Source: Acidimicrobiia bacterium
GTDB taxonomy: Bacteria > Actinomycetota > Acidimicrobiia > Acidimicrobiales > AC-14
NCBI GenBank assembly: GCA_023264995.1
Contig: JAHFUR010000006.1
Coordinates: 1-64,000 of the forward strand
Direction of reading: 5' to 3'
Length of the DNA: 64,000 nucleotides
Positions 37,701 to 46,641 of this stretch are shown in pieces. How positions within the stretch are numbered: position 1 is the stretch's first letter; each line of letters starts with the position of its first letter. The notes beneath the pieces were generated by a model that worked only from the letters and a program-made list of their open reading frames with translations, had not been told where the DNA came from and ran no database searches. Position numbers and translations under genes: made by a program.

Positions 37701-38404
37701 GCCCGGATGGCGTCGAGGCGGGCGGTGGCTTCGGTGTTCATGGCCGCCTGCTCGACTTCGAGCATCCGCACCTCCACCGACTGGCCGGCGATCTCCGAGG
37801 TGCCCAGGGCCTTGGCATAGCGCGACTCGATCTTGTCGCGCACCTCGTCGAAGGTGGGGACGTCCTGGCCGACGGTCTCGCTCAGGGAGGCCATGGCCCG
37901 GTTCATCTGCTCCTGCATCTTGGCCTGGTCGAGCTGGCCCATCAGCTTCTGCTTCTCGGCCAGCTTCTGCTGCATGACCATGGAGTTCTGCTGGACGGCG
38001 GCCTTGGCCTGGTTGGCCGCCTGCGTCGACTGGAGCAGGAGCTGCTTGAGCGTCTCCACCTCCTTCTCGGTGGCGATGAGACGGTTGGCGTAGGCCTCGG
38101 CCGCCGAGGTGTAGTCGAGGGCCTTGGTGGTGTCGCCCCGCTTGCTGGCCTCGTCGGCCATGGTGACGGCCTGGCGGGCCGAGCCGTTGAGCTTGGCCAG
38201 CTCCTCCATCGACCGGTTGAGGCGCATCTCGGTCTGCTTCTGGTTGGCGACGACGTTGGCCGCCTGCTCGATGAGCCGGCGGTGCTGGTCCTGGGCCTCG
38301 GTGATGGCCTGCTCCAGCTGCACCTTCGGGTCGGCCATCTCGTTGAAGCGGCCGGTGAGCGCTGCGGTCACGTACCGCCATGCACGGCTGAACAGTTTGA
38401 ACAT
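37607..38404 (-). CDS. pspA: PspA/IM30 family envelope-stress protein
   Basis: 265 aa, almost wholly helical coiled coil: MFKLFSRAWRYVTAALTGRF (amphipathic membrane-binding helix) and DPKVQLEQAITEAQDQHRRL, then long Gln/Glu/Ala heptads to about 235 and an Ala/Pro/Ser tail. It forms ESCRT-III-like rings that protect damaged membrane. ATG 38404 lies 6 nt after TATCCT on the minus strand. Divergent from the YbdK-like ligase. Confidence 0.92.
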   Translation of the reverse strand: MFKLFSRAWRYVTAALTGRFNEMADPKVQLEQAITEAQDQHRRLIEQAANVVANQKQTEMRLNRSMEELAKLNGSARQAVTMADEASKRGDTTKALDYTSAAEAYANRLIATEKEVETLKQLLLQSTQAANQAKAAVQQNSMVMQQKLAEKQKLMGQLDQAKMQEQMNRAMASLSETVGQDVPTFDEVRDKIESRYAKALGTSEIAGQSVEVRMLEVEQAAMNTEATARLDAIRAQLGIASASSEAEAPAAVSEPAPSPEVGPAS

Positions 38405-38458
38405 GTCGCGAGGATAGTGACGGGGCCGCCGTCTGGGTACGATCGGGCGGACGACACC

Positions 38459-39595
38459 GTGCACATCCCGTTCAACGCCTCCGAGCACTCGAGCCTCGGC
38501 GTGGAAGTCGAGCTCGAGATCGTCGACCGGCTGACCCGCGACCTGTCCAGCTCGGCCACCCCCATGCTCGCCGAACTGGGCGCCGGCCACCCCGGGGGTG
38601 AGCACCCCAAGGCCAAGCACGAGCTCTTCGAGTGCACCATCGAGATGATCACCGGGATCTGCACCACGGTGGCCGAGGCCAAGGCCGACCTGGCCGCGAC
38701 GTTGCAGGAGGTCGCCGCCGCCGCCGACCGGCGGGGGTTGGCCCTGTTGTGCTCGGGGACCCACCCCTTCTCGGACTGGCACGACCAGCGGGTCAGCCCC
38801 GACCCTCGCTACAGCAAGCTGGTCGAGGAGATGCAGTGGCTGGCCCGGCGCATGCAGATCTTCGGCGTCCACTTCCACGTCGGCGTGCGGTCGGCCGAGA
38901 AGTCCATTGCCATCGCCAACGCCCTGACGGCGTACATCCCCCATTTCCTGGCTCTGTCGGCGTCGAGCCCCTACTGGCACGGGCGCGACACCGGCCTGGC
39001 GTCGTGCCGGAGCAAGGTCTTCGAGAACCTGCCCACCGCCGGCCTCCCGTACCGGCTCGACGACTGGGCCGAGTTCGAGGAGTTCATGGAGACCCTGGTC
39101 AACGCCCAGGCCATCACCAGCATCCGCGAGGTGTGGTGGGACATCCGGCCCCACCCGGACTTCGGCACGGTGGAGCTGCGTATCTGCGACGGCATCCCGA
39201 CCCTGCGCGAGGTTGCCGGCCTGGCCGCCCTGGCCCAGTGCCTGGTGGAGTGGCTCGACACGCTCGTCGACGCGGGCGGCACGCTACCCGTCCCCCGGGA
39301 ATGGGTGCTCCGGGTCAACAAGTGGCGGGCCGCCCGCTTCGGGGTCGACGCGGAGATCATCGGTGACGACCACGGCACTCGGGTCCCTGTCAACCAGTCC
39401 ATCCGGGACCTGGTCGAGGCCCTGTCGCCGGTGGCGGCCCGGATCGGCTGCCTGGACGAGCTTCGGTCCAACCTCGACGTGCTCGACCACGGGCCGAGCT
39501 ATCTGCGCCAGCGCCGGGTGGTCGACGCCGGCGGCACCACCGTCGACGTGGTCGATGCCCTGGTCGGCGAGCTGGCCACCGACACCCCGGCCTGA
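38459..39595 (+). CDS. Carboxylate-amine ligase, GCS2/YbdK family
   Basis: 378 aa. The glutamate-cysteine ligase type 2 fold is shown by SLGVEVELEIVD (about 11-22), HELFECTIEMIT, FGVHFHVGVRS (near 140) and DIRPHPDFGTVELRICDG (about 226-243). E. coli YbdK has weak gamma-glutamylcysteine ligase activity; actinobacteria make mycothiol, so the substrate may be another amine. The GTG start lies 15 nt after TACGAT. A perfect hairpin follows. Confidence 0.92.
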   Translation: MHIPFNASEHSSLGVEVELEIVDRLTRDLSSSATPMLAELGAGHPGGEHPKAKHELFECTIEMITGICTTVAEAKADLAATLQEVAAAADRRGLALLCSGTHPFSDWHDQRVSPDPRYSKLVEEMQWLARRMQIFGVHFHVGVRSAEKSIAIANALTAYIPHFLALSASSPYWHGRDTGLASCRSKVFENLPTAGLPYRLDDWAEFEEFMETLVNAQAITSIREVWWDIRPHPDFGTVELRICDGIPTLREVAGLAALAQCLVEWLDTLVDAGGTLPVPREWVLRVNKWRAARFGVDAEIIGDDHGTRVPVNQSIRDLVEALSPVAARIGCLDELRSNLDVLDHGPSYLRQRRVVDAGGTTVDVVDALVGELATDTPA

Positions 39596-39608
39596 GGGCG
39601 GACGCGCC

Positions 39609-39637
39609 GGAAGCGCCTCACCAGGTGAGGCGCTTCC
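39609..39637. terminator. 14-bp near-continuous palindrome
   Basis: GGAAGCGCCTCACC (39609-39622) and GGTGAGGCGCTTCC (39624-39637) flank a single A. It lies 13 nt after the ligase stop, between convergent genes. A terminator is the simplest reading. The rest of 39638-39791 holds nothing I can identify. Confidence 0.7.
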
Positions 39638-39791
39638 AGTCGCCCGGGAGTGGCGGGCTATTGAGACCGAACCGAGAGGACCACCGAGCGGCGGTCCGCA
39701 CCTGGGCCGGTCGCTCGATCACAGCGTGCCCGCCGGACCTCAACGCCAGCCCGCCGGCAACCCAACAGCAACCCAAATCGGCCCGCCCCGG

Positions 39792-42161
39792 CTACGCCGG
39801 CACGGCTCGCGCCACCCACCGGGTGAGGACGCCCCGTAGCTCCTCGACCCGGACCGGCTTGCTCACGTAGTCGTCCATGCCCGCCTCGATGCAGCGGTCA
39901 CGGTCGTCCTGGGTGGCGCTCGCGGTAATGGCGATCACGGGCGTCCGGGTGGCCCCGTCCTGGAGCCGCCGGATCTCCCGGGTGGCCTCGAAGCCGTCGA
40001 GGTCGGGCATCTGGCAGTCCATGAGCACGGCGGCGTACGAGGCCCGCTGGACGGCCCGGATGGCCTCGGCGCCGGTCGCGGCGACGTCGGCGGTGTAGCC
40101 GAGGCTGGCGAGCATGCGCACCGCCACGAGCTGGTTGACCGGGTTGTCCTCGGCGACGAGCAGCCGGGCCCGGTCGCCGTAGGGGCCGGCGGGCACGTCT
40201 CGCGCCGGATCGGCCGGTCTGGCCGCCGGCGCCGGCCCGGGCGGGAGCGGCACCTCGAACCAGAACGTGCTCCCCCGCCCCGCCTCGCTGGAGTAGCCCA
40301 TACGCCCGCCCATCAGGTCGACGAGCTGGCGGCAGATGGCCAGGCCGAGGCCGGTGCCGCCGAAGCGGCGGGTGGTGGAGGTATCGGCCTGCGAGAACGG
40401 TTCGAGGAGCCGGACGGCGGACTGGTCGATCCCGATCCCCGTGTCGGTCACCTCGAAGCGGACCCTGGCGGCCGGCGCGCCGCGCACCGTGACGGCCACG
40501 CGGCCGCCATCGGTGAACTTGATGGCGTTCGTCGTGAAGTTGGTGAGGATCTGGTGCAGGCGACCGGGGTCGCCGGTCAACCATCGGGGCACGTCGGGGG
40601 CGATGTCGAGGTCCAGCGCGAGGCCCTTGCGTTGCGCGGCAACAGCGTGAAGGGCGACGACGCCCGCCACCGTCGTCCGCACGTCGAAGGTGATGCGCTC
40701 GAGCTCGAGCTTGCCGGCCTCGACCTTGGAGAAGTCGAGGATGTCGTTCACGATGCGCAGGAGGTTCTCGCCGGACTCCTTGAGCACGCCCAGGTACCGC
40801 TGCTGGGTCTCGTCGAGGTCGGTGTCGAGGAGGAGCTGGGCCATGCCCAGGACCCCGTTCATCGGCGTGCGGACCTCGTGGCTCATGTTGGCGAGGAACT
40901 GGGACTTCAAGCGGGATGCCTCGAGCGCCTGGTCGCGCGCCGCGGCGATCGCCGCCTCCGCCTCGACCATGAGGGTGATGTCGGTGGCGGTCCCCACGAA
41001 ACCGGTGACCTGGTCCGTGGCGTCCCGGAGGGGGACAGACCGCACGTCGACCCAGCGCTCGCCGCCGGGCTCGGCGTGGACGCGGAACCGGCCGGCGTAC
41101 TCCTGCAGGCCGGCGACGGCTTCCCGCCAGGCGGCCACGACGGTGGCCCGCTCGTCGTCGTGGATGGTTGCCGACCAGCCGTCGCCGGCCGCCGCGTCGG
41201 GGCCGACGCCGGTCACGTCCTCCCAGCGGGCGTTGACGTAGGTGTACCGCCCGGCCGCATCGGCCTGGAAGACGCCGACCGGGGCGGACGCGGCGAGGGA
41301 CCGGAACCGGGCCTCGGAACGGCGCAGCGCATCGATGGCCTCGGCCGCGTCCCTCGCCGCCTCCCGGGCATGGTCCTCGGCCCGCCGCCGGGCGGCGATG
41401 TCCTGGGCCTGGACAATGAGCTGCGGCGGCGCGCCTTCCGTCCGGTCGAGCGCGGCGATGGACACGCGGCTCCAATGCAGCTGACCGTCGCCCCGCAGGA
41501 GGCGGAGCTCGGCATCGAACCCGGTCGGCCGCTCCCAGACGTCGCGTAGGAATGCCTGGAGCTGCGGATGGTCGTCGGGGTTGGTCACCGACAGGAACGT
41601 CCGGCCGAGCAGCTCGCTGCGGGAGAGGCCGAGCAGGGCGCAGAGGGAGTCGTTCACCTCGGCCAGCCGGCCGCTGCTCGTGGTGATCGCCATCCCGATG
41701 GGGGCGTTGTCGAATGCGCCCCGGAACCGGCCCTCGCTCATGCGGACCGCGGCCTCGGCCTGGTCCTGCTGGCTTCGCAGCCGGTACCGCTCCAGCGCCC
41801 GGGCCACGGCCTGGGGCAGCCGGGCCAGGCGGTCCTTGACCAGGTAGTCGGTGGCGCCGCGCGTCAGGCAGTCGACGGCGACCTCCTCACTGATGGTGCC
41901 GCTGACCACGATGAGCGGGATGGAGCGCCCGCTCCCCGCCAGCCGGTCGAGCGCCCGCGACACGCTGAAGGAGGGCACGGAGTAGTCGGCCAGGATGATG
42001 TCCGGTGACCACCCGAGCGCGGCCACGAAGTCGGGTTCGGTGTCGACCCGGGACCAGGTGATGCGGAAGCCGGCGTCCTCGAGGCCGAGGATCATCAGCT
42101 CGGCGTCGTCGGCGCAGTCCTCGACGACGAGGATCCGGACCTCTGCGTCGGTCCCGGTCAC
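39792..42161 (-). CDS. Hybrid sensor histidine kinase/response regulator (REC-PAS-PAS-HisKA-HATPase-REC)
   Basis: 789 aa, cytoplasmic. N-terminal receiver (about 8-130, phospho-Asp in LADYSVP), two PAS domains (about 145-265 and 280-405), HisKA with NMSHEVRTPMNGVLG (near 430), HATPase with DTGIGI and GGTGLGLAI, and C-terminal receiver with phospho-Asp in LMDCQMPDLDG (near 720). Last gene of a three-gene phosphorelay; the GTG start overlaps the upstream receiver gene (GTGA). The N-terminal receiver may be the relay target of that unit. Output unknown. Confidence 0.92.
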   Translation of the reverse strand: MTGTDAEVRILVVEDCADDAELMILGLEDAGFRITWSRVDTEPDFVAALGWSPDIILADYSVPSFSVSRALDRLAGSGRSIPLIVVSGTISEEVAVDCLTRGATDYLVKDRLARLPQAVARALERYRLRSQQDQAEAAVRMSEGRFRGAFDNAPIGMAITTSSGRLAEVNDSLCALLGLSRSELLGRTFLSVTNPDDHPQLQAFLRDVWERPTGFDAELRLLRGDGQLHWSRVSIAALDRTEGAPPQLIVQAQDIAARRRAEDHAREAARDAAEAIDALRRSEARFRSLAASAPVGVFQADAAGRYTYVNARWEDVTGVGPDAAAGDGWSATIHDDERATVVAAWREAVAGLQEYAGRFRVHAEPGGERWVDVRSVPLRDATDQVTGFVGTATDITLMVEAEAAIAAARDQALEASRLKSQFLANMSHEVRTPMNGVLGMAQLLLDTDLDETQQRYLGVLKESGENLLRIVNDILDFSKVEAGKLELERITFDVRTTVAGVVALHAVAAQRKGLALDLDIAPDVPRWLTGDPGRLHQILTNFTTNAIKFTDGGRVAVTVRGAPAARVRFEVTDTGIGIDQSAVRLLEPFSQADTSTTRRFGGTGLGLAICRQLVDLMGGRMGYSSEAGRGSTFWFEVPLPPGPAPAARPADPARDVPAGPYGDRARLLVAEDNPVNQLVAVRMLASLGYTADVAATGAEAIRAVQRASYAAVLMDCQMPDLDGFEATREIRRLQDGATRTPVIAITASATQDDRDRCIEAGMDDYVSKPVRVEELRGVLTRWVARAVPA

Positions 42162-42598
42162 CGCGGCACTCGCTCGTTGAGGATCATCCAGTACATCCCG
42201 ATGCGGCTGATGGCGGCGACGAACTGTTCGACATCCACGGGCTTGACGATGTAGCTGTTGGCGCCGAGGTCGTAGGTGGCCACGAGGTCGCTTTCCTCCC
42301 GTGAGGACGTCAAGACCACCACGGGCACGGCACGGGTCCGTTCGTCGGCCTTGAGCCGGCCGAGGACCTCGATGCCGTCGATGAGCGGGAGCTTGAGGTC
42401 GAGGAGGACGAGGCGCACGTTCGGCTGCCCGGCGCGGCCTTCGTACCGCCCCTCGGCGAAGAGGAACTCCAAGGCCTCGGCGCCGTCGCGCGCCACGTGG
42501 AGCGGGTTGTCGAACCCGCTCTCCTCGAGCGCCCCGACGGTCAGCTCGAGCTCGTCGGCGTTGTCCTCCACGAGCAGGATCTCAATGGGCCGGGCCAT
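42158..42598 (-). CDS. Rcp1-like single-domain response regulator
   Basis: 146 aa, one receiver domain only: ILLVEDNADELELT (acidic pocket), phospho-Asp in LLDLKLPLIDG (near 66), VLTSSREESD and Lys in YIVKPVDVEQF. The insertion after the second strand is typical of Rcp1 regulators that serve phytochrome-like kinases. It overlaps the kinase stop upstream by 17 nt and the hybrid kinase start downstream by 4 nt, so it is a phosphorelay shuttle between them. Confidence 0.93.
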   Translation of the reverse strand: MARPIEILLVEDNADELELTVGALEESGFDNPLHVARDGAEALEFLFAEGRYEGRAGQPNVRLVLLDLKLPLIDGIEVLGRLKADERTRAVPVVVLTSSREESDLVATYDLGANSYIVKPVDVEQFVAAISRIGMYWMILNERVPR

Positions 42599-44300
42599 GC
42601 GCCGCTCCTCCCAGGGTGAAGAAGACCGTGGCGCCGGCGTCGACGGCCCCCTCGGCCCAGACCGTCCCGCCGTGGCGGCTGACGATGCGCTGGACGATGG
42701 CCAGCCCGACGCCGCTGCCCTCGTAGTCCTCCTGGCGGTGCAGCCGCTGGAAGACGCCGAAGAGCTTGTCGGCATAGCTCATGTCGAAGCCGACGCCGTT
42801 GTCCCTGACGAACATCGTCGGCGGTTGCCCCGCAACTGTCTCGGATCCGATCTCGATCCGGGCGGGGGTGCGGGCCCGGGTGAACTTCAAGGCATTGGCC
42901 AGCAGGTTGACGTAGACCTGGGACAGCAGCGCCCGGTCGATATCGCAGGTCGGGAGGTCCCCGATCACGATCTCGACCGGCCGGTCGGCCCGCTCGGAGG
43001 ACAGGGTGACGAGGGCGTCGTCGACCACATCACGCAGGTCCACCGGCTCGGTCCGCAGCTCCTGGCGCTGCAGCCGGGAGAAGGCGAGGAGCTCGTCGAT
43101 GAGGGTGCCCATGGCCTTGGCGTTGCGACGAATGACGCCCAGGTACCGCTCGCTCTCCGGGTCGAGAGCACCGGCGGACCGCTTCATCAGGTTGCGGGAG
43201 AACCCGTCGATATTACGGAGAGGGGCTCGAAGGTCGTGGGAGACGGTGTAGGTGAACGCCTCGAGCTCGCGGTTGGCGTCCTGTAGGTCGACGACCCGCT
43301 GCTGGAGCTGACGGGACAAAGAGCGGGCTTCGTGGGTGGCCAGGTCGCGTTCGCTGACCACCGCGGCGAGGACCATGCCGGTCACCGAGACGACGGCCAG
43401 GAAGGTGGCCAGGATCCAGAGGTCGTGCGTCGGGGAGGCCGAAGCGAACGGGCCCCGGCCCGCCGCCGTGCTCACGACCGCGATCGCCGCCATCACCAGC
43501 GTCGCCATGGTCGCCCCCCGCTGGCGGACCCGCAGCGCGGCCCAGATCAGCACCGGGAAGATGAGGTAGGCGTAGTCGTAGCGGCTCAGGAAGACGATGG
43601 TCGTCACCGCCGCCGCCGCGACCATGACCACGACGCCTTCGATGCGTTCCGGCCGGCTGGTCCTGGTGCCGGGCACCAGCCAGGCCAGGAGCATCGGGGC
43701 GACGACCAGGGCCCCGAGGGCGTCGCCCACCCACCAGGTCCGCCAAGTCTCCCAGATGGCCGCGGCCGGGAGGACGCCGCCCAGGGCCAGGCTCGTCACC
43801 CCGACCGACGCGCTCACCGTCGTGCTGAGCAGGGCGGCCCCGAGGACCATGGCCACCACGTCGCGTACCCTCGACATCGCCGGCTGCGACCCGGCGATGC
43901 GGCGCACGAGGTAGGCGCCGGCGAGCGCTTCCAGGGTGTTGCCCGCGGCCATGCCGCAGGCGGCCGCCAGAGGCACCGAGCTCAGCCCGTTCACGGCCAG
44001 GGCCCCGAGCGCCACCCCGGGCCAGAGCCGCCGGCCGAAGATGATGAGGGCGGCGATGGCCAGGCCGGTCGGTGGCCACACCGGGGTCACGTTGCCCTTC
44101 AATGCACCGGCCGACAGGCCGAGCTTGGCCGCGCCGTAGTAGGCGGCGGCCAGGAGCCCGACGGCGAGGACGCGGCCCCAGAAGGGTCGGGGCCTGGCGG
44201 GCGTGGTCGTCGGGTGGGGGGCGAGGAGCTGGCCCGGAGCCCCTGGTTGGCGCGGAGGATCCGGCCGGCGGTCCGTCAGCGACGCGATCCGGCCGGGCAC
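42582..44300 (-). CDS. MASE1-domain sensor histidine kinase
   Basis: 572 aa. The N-terminal half has about eight membrane helices of the MASE1 type (GNVTPVWPPTGLAIAALI, NTLEALAGAYLVRR), then a coiled coil, HisKA with FTYTVSHDLRAPLRNIDGFS (near 345) and HATPase with NLLANALKFTR, DNGVGFDM and GSGVGLAIV. The kinase core is of the phytochrome-like class that pairs with Rcp1 regulators, matching the next gene. The signal is probably membrane-associated and unknown. GTG 44300. Confidence 0.92.
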   Translation of the reverse strand: MPGRIASLTDRRPDPPRQPGAPGQLLAPHPTTTPARPRPFWGRVLAVGLLAAAYYGAAKLGLSAGALKGNVTPVWPPTGLAIAALIIFGRRLWPGVALGALAVNGLSSVPLAAACGMAAGNTLEALAGAYLVRRIAGSQPAMSRVRDVVAMVLGAALLSTTVSASVGVTSLALGGVLPAAAIWETWRTWWVGDALGALVVAPMLLAWLVPGTRTSRPERIEGVVVMVAAAAVTTIVFLSRYDYAYLIFPVLIWAALRVRQRGATMATLVMAAIAVVSTAAGRGPFASASPTHDLWILATFLAVVSVTGMVLAAVVSERDLATHEARSLSRQLQQRVVDLQDANRELEAFTYTVSHDLRAPLRNIDGFSRNLMKRSAGALDPESERYLGVIRRNAKAMGTLIDELLAFSRLQRQELRTEPVDLRDVVDDALVTLSSERADRPVEIVIGDLPTCDIDRALLSQVYVNLLANALKFTRARTPARIEIGSETVAGQPPTMFVRDNGVGFDMSYADKLFGVFQRLHRQEDYEGSGVGLAIVQRIVSRHGGTVWAEGAVDAGATVFFTLGGAAHGPAH

Positions 44301-44323
44301 CGTTGGTGTATCGGTGCGCCTCC

Positions 44324-44339
44324 GGCCTCACTTGAGGCC
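44324..44339 (-). terminator. Hairpin after L,D-transpeptidase gene
   Basis: GGCCTCA-CT-TGAGGCC, a 7-bp stem with a 2-nt centre, 5 nt past the transpeptidase stop on the minus strand and 24 bp before the kinase start. It separates two same-strand units. Confidence 0.5.
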
Positions 44340-44344
44340 AGCGG

Positions 44345-45214
44345 CTAGGCGATCTGGACGGGCGTGCCGATCTCGACGGTGTTGGCCAGGCGGGTGATGT
44401 CGGCGTTCTTCATGCGCAGGCAGCCGTTGCTGACCGCGTCGCCGATCAGGCTGGGCGCGTTGGTGCCGTGCATGGCGATCTGGCCGACGCCGGTGCCGAA
44501 GCTCATCAGCACTTCGGAGAAGGCGGCCACCGAGAGCTGGAACGGGCCGTAGACGCCGCTCGGGTCCGGCGTGCGCACCGCCCCGTCGATGTAGTAGTTC
44601 CCCCTGGGGGTGGGGGTGGAGGACGTGCCGATGGCCACCGGGGCCTCCATCACCGGCGTTTGGCCGTCGTAGACGGTCATGGACCGGGCGGCCAGGCTGA
44701 CCACGATGCGGTGGGTCACCTGGCGGAGGTTGACGTCGGCGGCCCGGACCCAGGCGGTGGTCTGGTTCGGCCGGGTGTTGAGCTGGACTTCGAGCCAGTC
44801 GCCCTGGCGCTGCTGGACCAGGAACACCAGGGGGAGCCCTTCCCAGGTGGGGTTGGTGAACGAGTCGTCGGCCTCGGGCTGGCCGGGGGTGCTGTAGAGG
44901 CCGATCGTGGCGCCCTTCACGTCGGCCACGGTGGCCGGCGCGGCGACGGGGCGGGCCACGCCCCGGCGCAGCTTGCTGCCCGGGACGTTGAGCAGCTCCG
45001 GCGCCGGCGGGTCACTGACCGTGGGCGGGGGGACGGTGGTGACTGCCGGCGCGGCCACGGTACGGACCACGTCGGGGTCGAACCGGCCGGCGGCGGCGGT
45101 GGGCTCGGTCCGGACCAGCCGGAGGAGGCCCACCACGGTCAGCGAGCTGGCGAGGACCACCAAGGCGACCACGGCGACGAGGAACCGCCGCGAGCCGGCT
45201 CGACGATCGGGCAT
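44345..45214 (-). CDS. L,D-transpeptidase (YkuD)
   Basis: 289 aa. An N-terminal membrane anchor (about 10-32), a Pro/Thr linker, an SH3-like region (about 95-160) and the YkuD domain with MHGTNAP and catalytic Cys in SNGCLRM (near 267). It makes 3-3 peptidoglycan cross-links or attaches proteins to the wall. ATG 45214 is 6 nt after TAGCCT; the TTG at 45220 lies in the spacer and is less likely. Confidence 0.94.
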   Translation of the reverse strand: MPDRRAGSRRFLVAVVALVVLASSLTVVGLLRLVRTEPTAAAGRFDPDVVRTVAAPAVTTVPPPTVSDPPAPELLNVPGSKLRRGVARPVAAPATVADVKGATIGLYSTPGQPEADDSFTNPTWEGLPLVFLVQQRQGDWLEVQLNTRPNQTTAWVRAADVNLRQVTHRIVVSLAARSMTVYDGQTPVMEAPVAIGTSSTPTPRGNYYIDGAVRTPDPSGVYGPFQLSVAAFSEVLMSFGTGVGQIAMHGTNAPSLIGDAVSNGCLRMKNADITRLANTVEIGTPVQIA

Positions 45215-45227
45215 GGGCAAAGGCTAG

Positions 45228-45530
45228 CTACTCCGGCGTGGCCAGCGGCAACAGCACCTCGGTCAACGCCCTTAGCCCGGGGTCGGCCAGCGGTTCGTGG
45301 GCGGTGAGGCTGCGGAGCCGGCGGCCGGTGACGACGAGGTCGTACTGGTAGGTGTCGGCCGCGCCCGGCATCGGCGCCGGCCGCCTCGCCGGCGGGTCGA
45401 AGTCCACCTGGGCGAGGGCGGCGCGGACGGCCGAGGCCGTGGCCGGCGGCAGTTCGTCGAGGTCGACGGCCGCCACGAGGGACAGCCCGGCGAAGCCGCC
45501 GCTCCGGGTCAGCTTCACCTGGGTGCCCAC
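45228..45530 (-). CDS. Emfourin-type inhibitor of M4 protease
   Basis: 100 aa: VKLTRSGGFAGLSLVAAVDLD opens the protein in a pattern shared with protealysin inhibitor emfourin, followed by a YDLVVTG strand. Emfourin genes sit next to protealysin-like M4 peptidases and block them in the cytoplasm. Here the gene starts 2 nt after the M4 stop, on the same strand. GTG 45530 is chosen; the frame extends upstream but overlaps the protease. Confidence 0.85.
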   Translation of the reverse strand: MGTQVKLTRSGGFAGLSLVAAVDLDELPPATASAVRAALAQVDFDPPARRPAPMPGAADTYQYDLVVTGRRLRSLTAHEPLADPGLRALTEVLLPLATPE

Positions 45531-45532
45531 GG

Positions 45533-46597
45533 CTAGAGCATCACCTTGGTCTGGTCCCACGCGCCGCGCACGGCGTCCACCTCGGGCGAGGTGTCGCCGA
45601 AGCGCATCTGGGCCTGGCGCACGGTGGCCCGCCCGAAGGCCTTGAATCCGCTGGTGGGCTTGACCTTGTTGTCACGCAGGGCGTCGTACCAGATGCGGCC
45701 GGCCTTCTCCCAGGCGTTGCCACCGATGGCGGTGGCCGCCAGGTAGAACGCGTGGTTGGGGATGCCGGAGTTGACGTGGACGCCGCCGTTGTCGGCTGCG
45801 GTGTTGACGTACTTGTCCATCGTGGCCGGCTGCTTGTCGTACTGGTTGGCCGTGCCCGGCGCCTTCATCGACCGCAGCGCCGGCTGCAGCGCCGGCCCGA
45901 CGACGTCGTTGCCGATCAGCCAATCGGCCGTCGCGGCGGTCTGCTTCTTGGCGTACTGCTTCACGAGGGAGCCGAACACGTCGGACATGGACTCGTTCAG
46001 CGCGCCCGACTGGCCCTGGTAGACGAGGTTGGCCTCGTACTGGGTGACACCGTGGGTCAGCTCATGGCCGATCACGTCGAGGGACGCCGTCAGCCGGGTG
46101 AAGAGCTGGCCGTCGCCGTCGCCGAAGAACATGTGGCCCTGGCCGTCCCAGAAGGCGTTGGCGTAGTTGACCGCGTAGTGGACCAGGCCGAGGATCGGCA
46201 TGCCGGCGTTGTCGATGGAGTTGCGCCCGTAGACGTCCCAGTAGAGCTTGTAGGTGGCGCCGAAGCCGTCGTAGGCCTCGTTGACCGCGGGGTCCTTGGT
46301 GGCCTTGGAACCCTCGTTGCGGGCGACGGTGCCCAGGGCCATGGCCGTGCTGTGCTTCTGGTCGTAGATGGTGCGGTGGGGTTGCCCGCCGGCGCCGCCC
46401 ATGGCCCGCATGGCGACGGGGCTGGCGGCCACTGTGGCCGCGAACGCGGCCCGCAGGGTGCGGAACGACGAGTCGATGGCGATGGTGTCAGCCGCTGCCT
46501 CCCGCTCGGCGCGGTTGCCGCCCCGGATGATGTCGCGGAGGAGATCCGGCGGGACGATGCAGGCGAACGGGGACCGATGGTGCTGGCTCGGGTGCAT
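45533..46597 (-). CDS. Protealysin-like M4 metallopeptidase
   Basis: 354 aa, short for thermolysin relatives. There is no signal peptide and only a brief propeptide with HHRSPFACIVPPDLL (6-20), as in protealysin-type precursors. Zinc site H178-E-x-x-H182 (VIGHELTHGV) and E202 (ALNESMSDVFG); the substrate/proton donor region is NSGIPNHAFYL. It is expected to be a cytosolic or unconventionally released neutral protease held in check by the downstream inhibitor. Start ATG 46597 has AAAGGAG upstream. Confidence 0.95.
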   Translation of the reverse strand: MHPSQHHRSPFACIVPPDLLRDIIRGGNRAEREAAADTIAIDSSFRTLRAAFAATVAASPVAMRAMGGAGGQPHRTIYDQKHSTAMALGTVARNEGSKATKDPAVNEAYDGFGATYKLYWDVYGRNSIDNAGMPILGLVHYAVNYANAFWDGQGHMFFGDGDGQLFTRLTASLDVIGHELTHGVTQYEANLVYQGQSGALNESMSDVFGSLVKQYAKKQTAATADWLIGNDVVGPALQPALRSMKAPGTANQYDKQPATMDKYVNTAADNGGVHVNSGIPNHAFYLAATAIGGNAWEKAGRIWYDALRDNKVKPTSGFKAFGRATVRQAQMRFGDTSPEVDAVRGAWDQTKVML

Positions 46598-46641
46598 GGC
46601 TGCTCCTTTGTCTGGGTGGTGCGGGGTGAGGGTGCGGCTGG

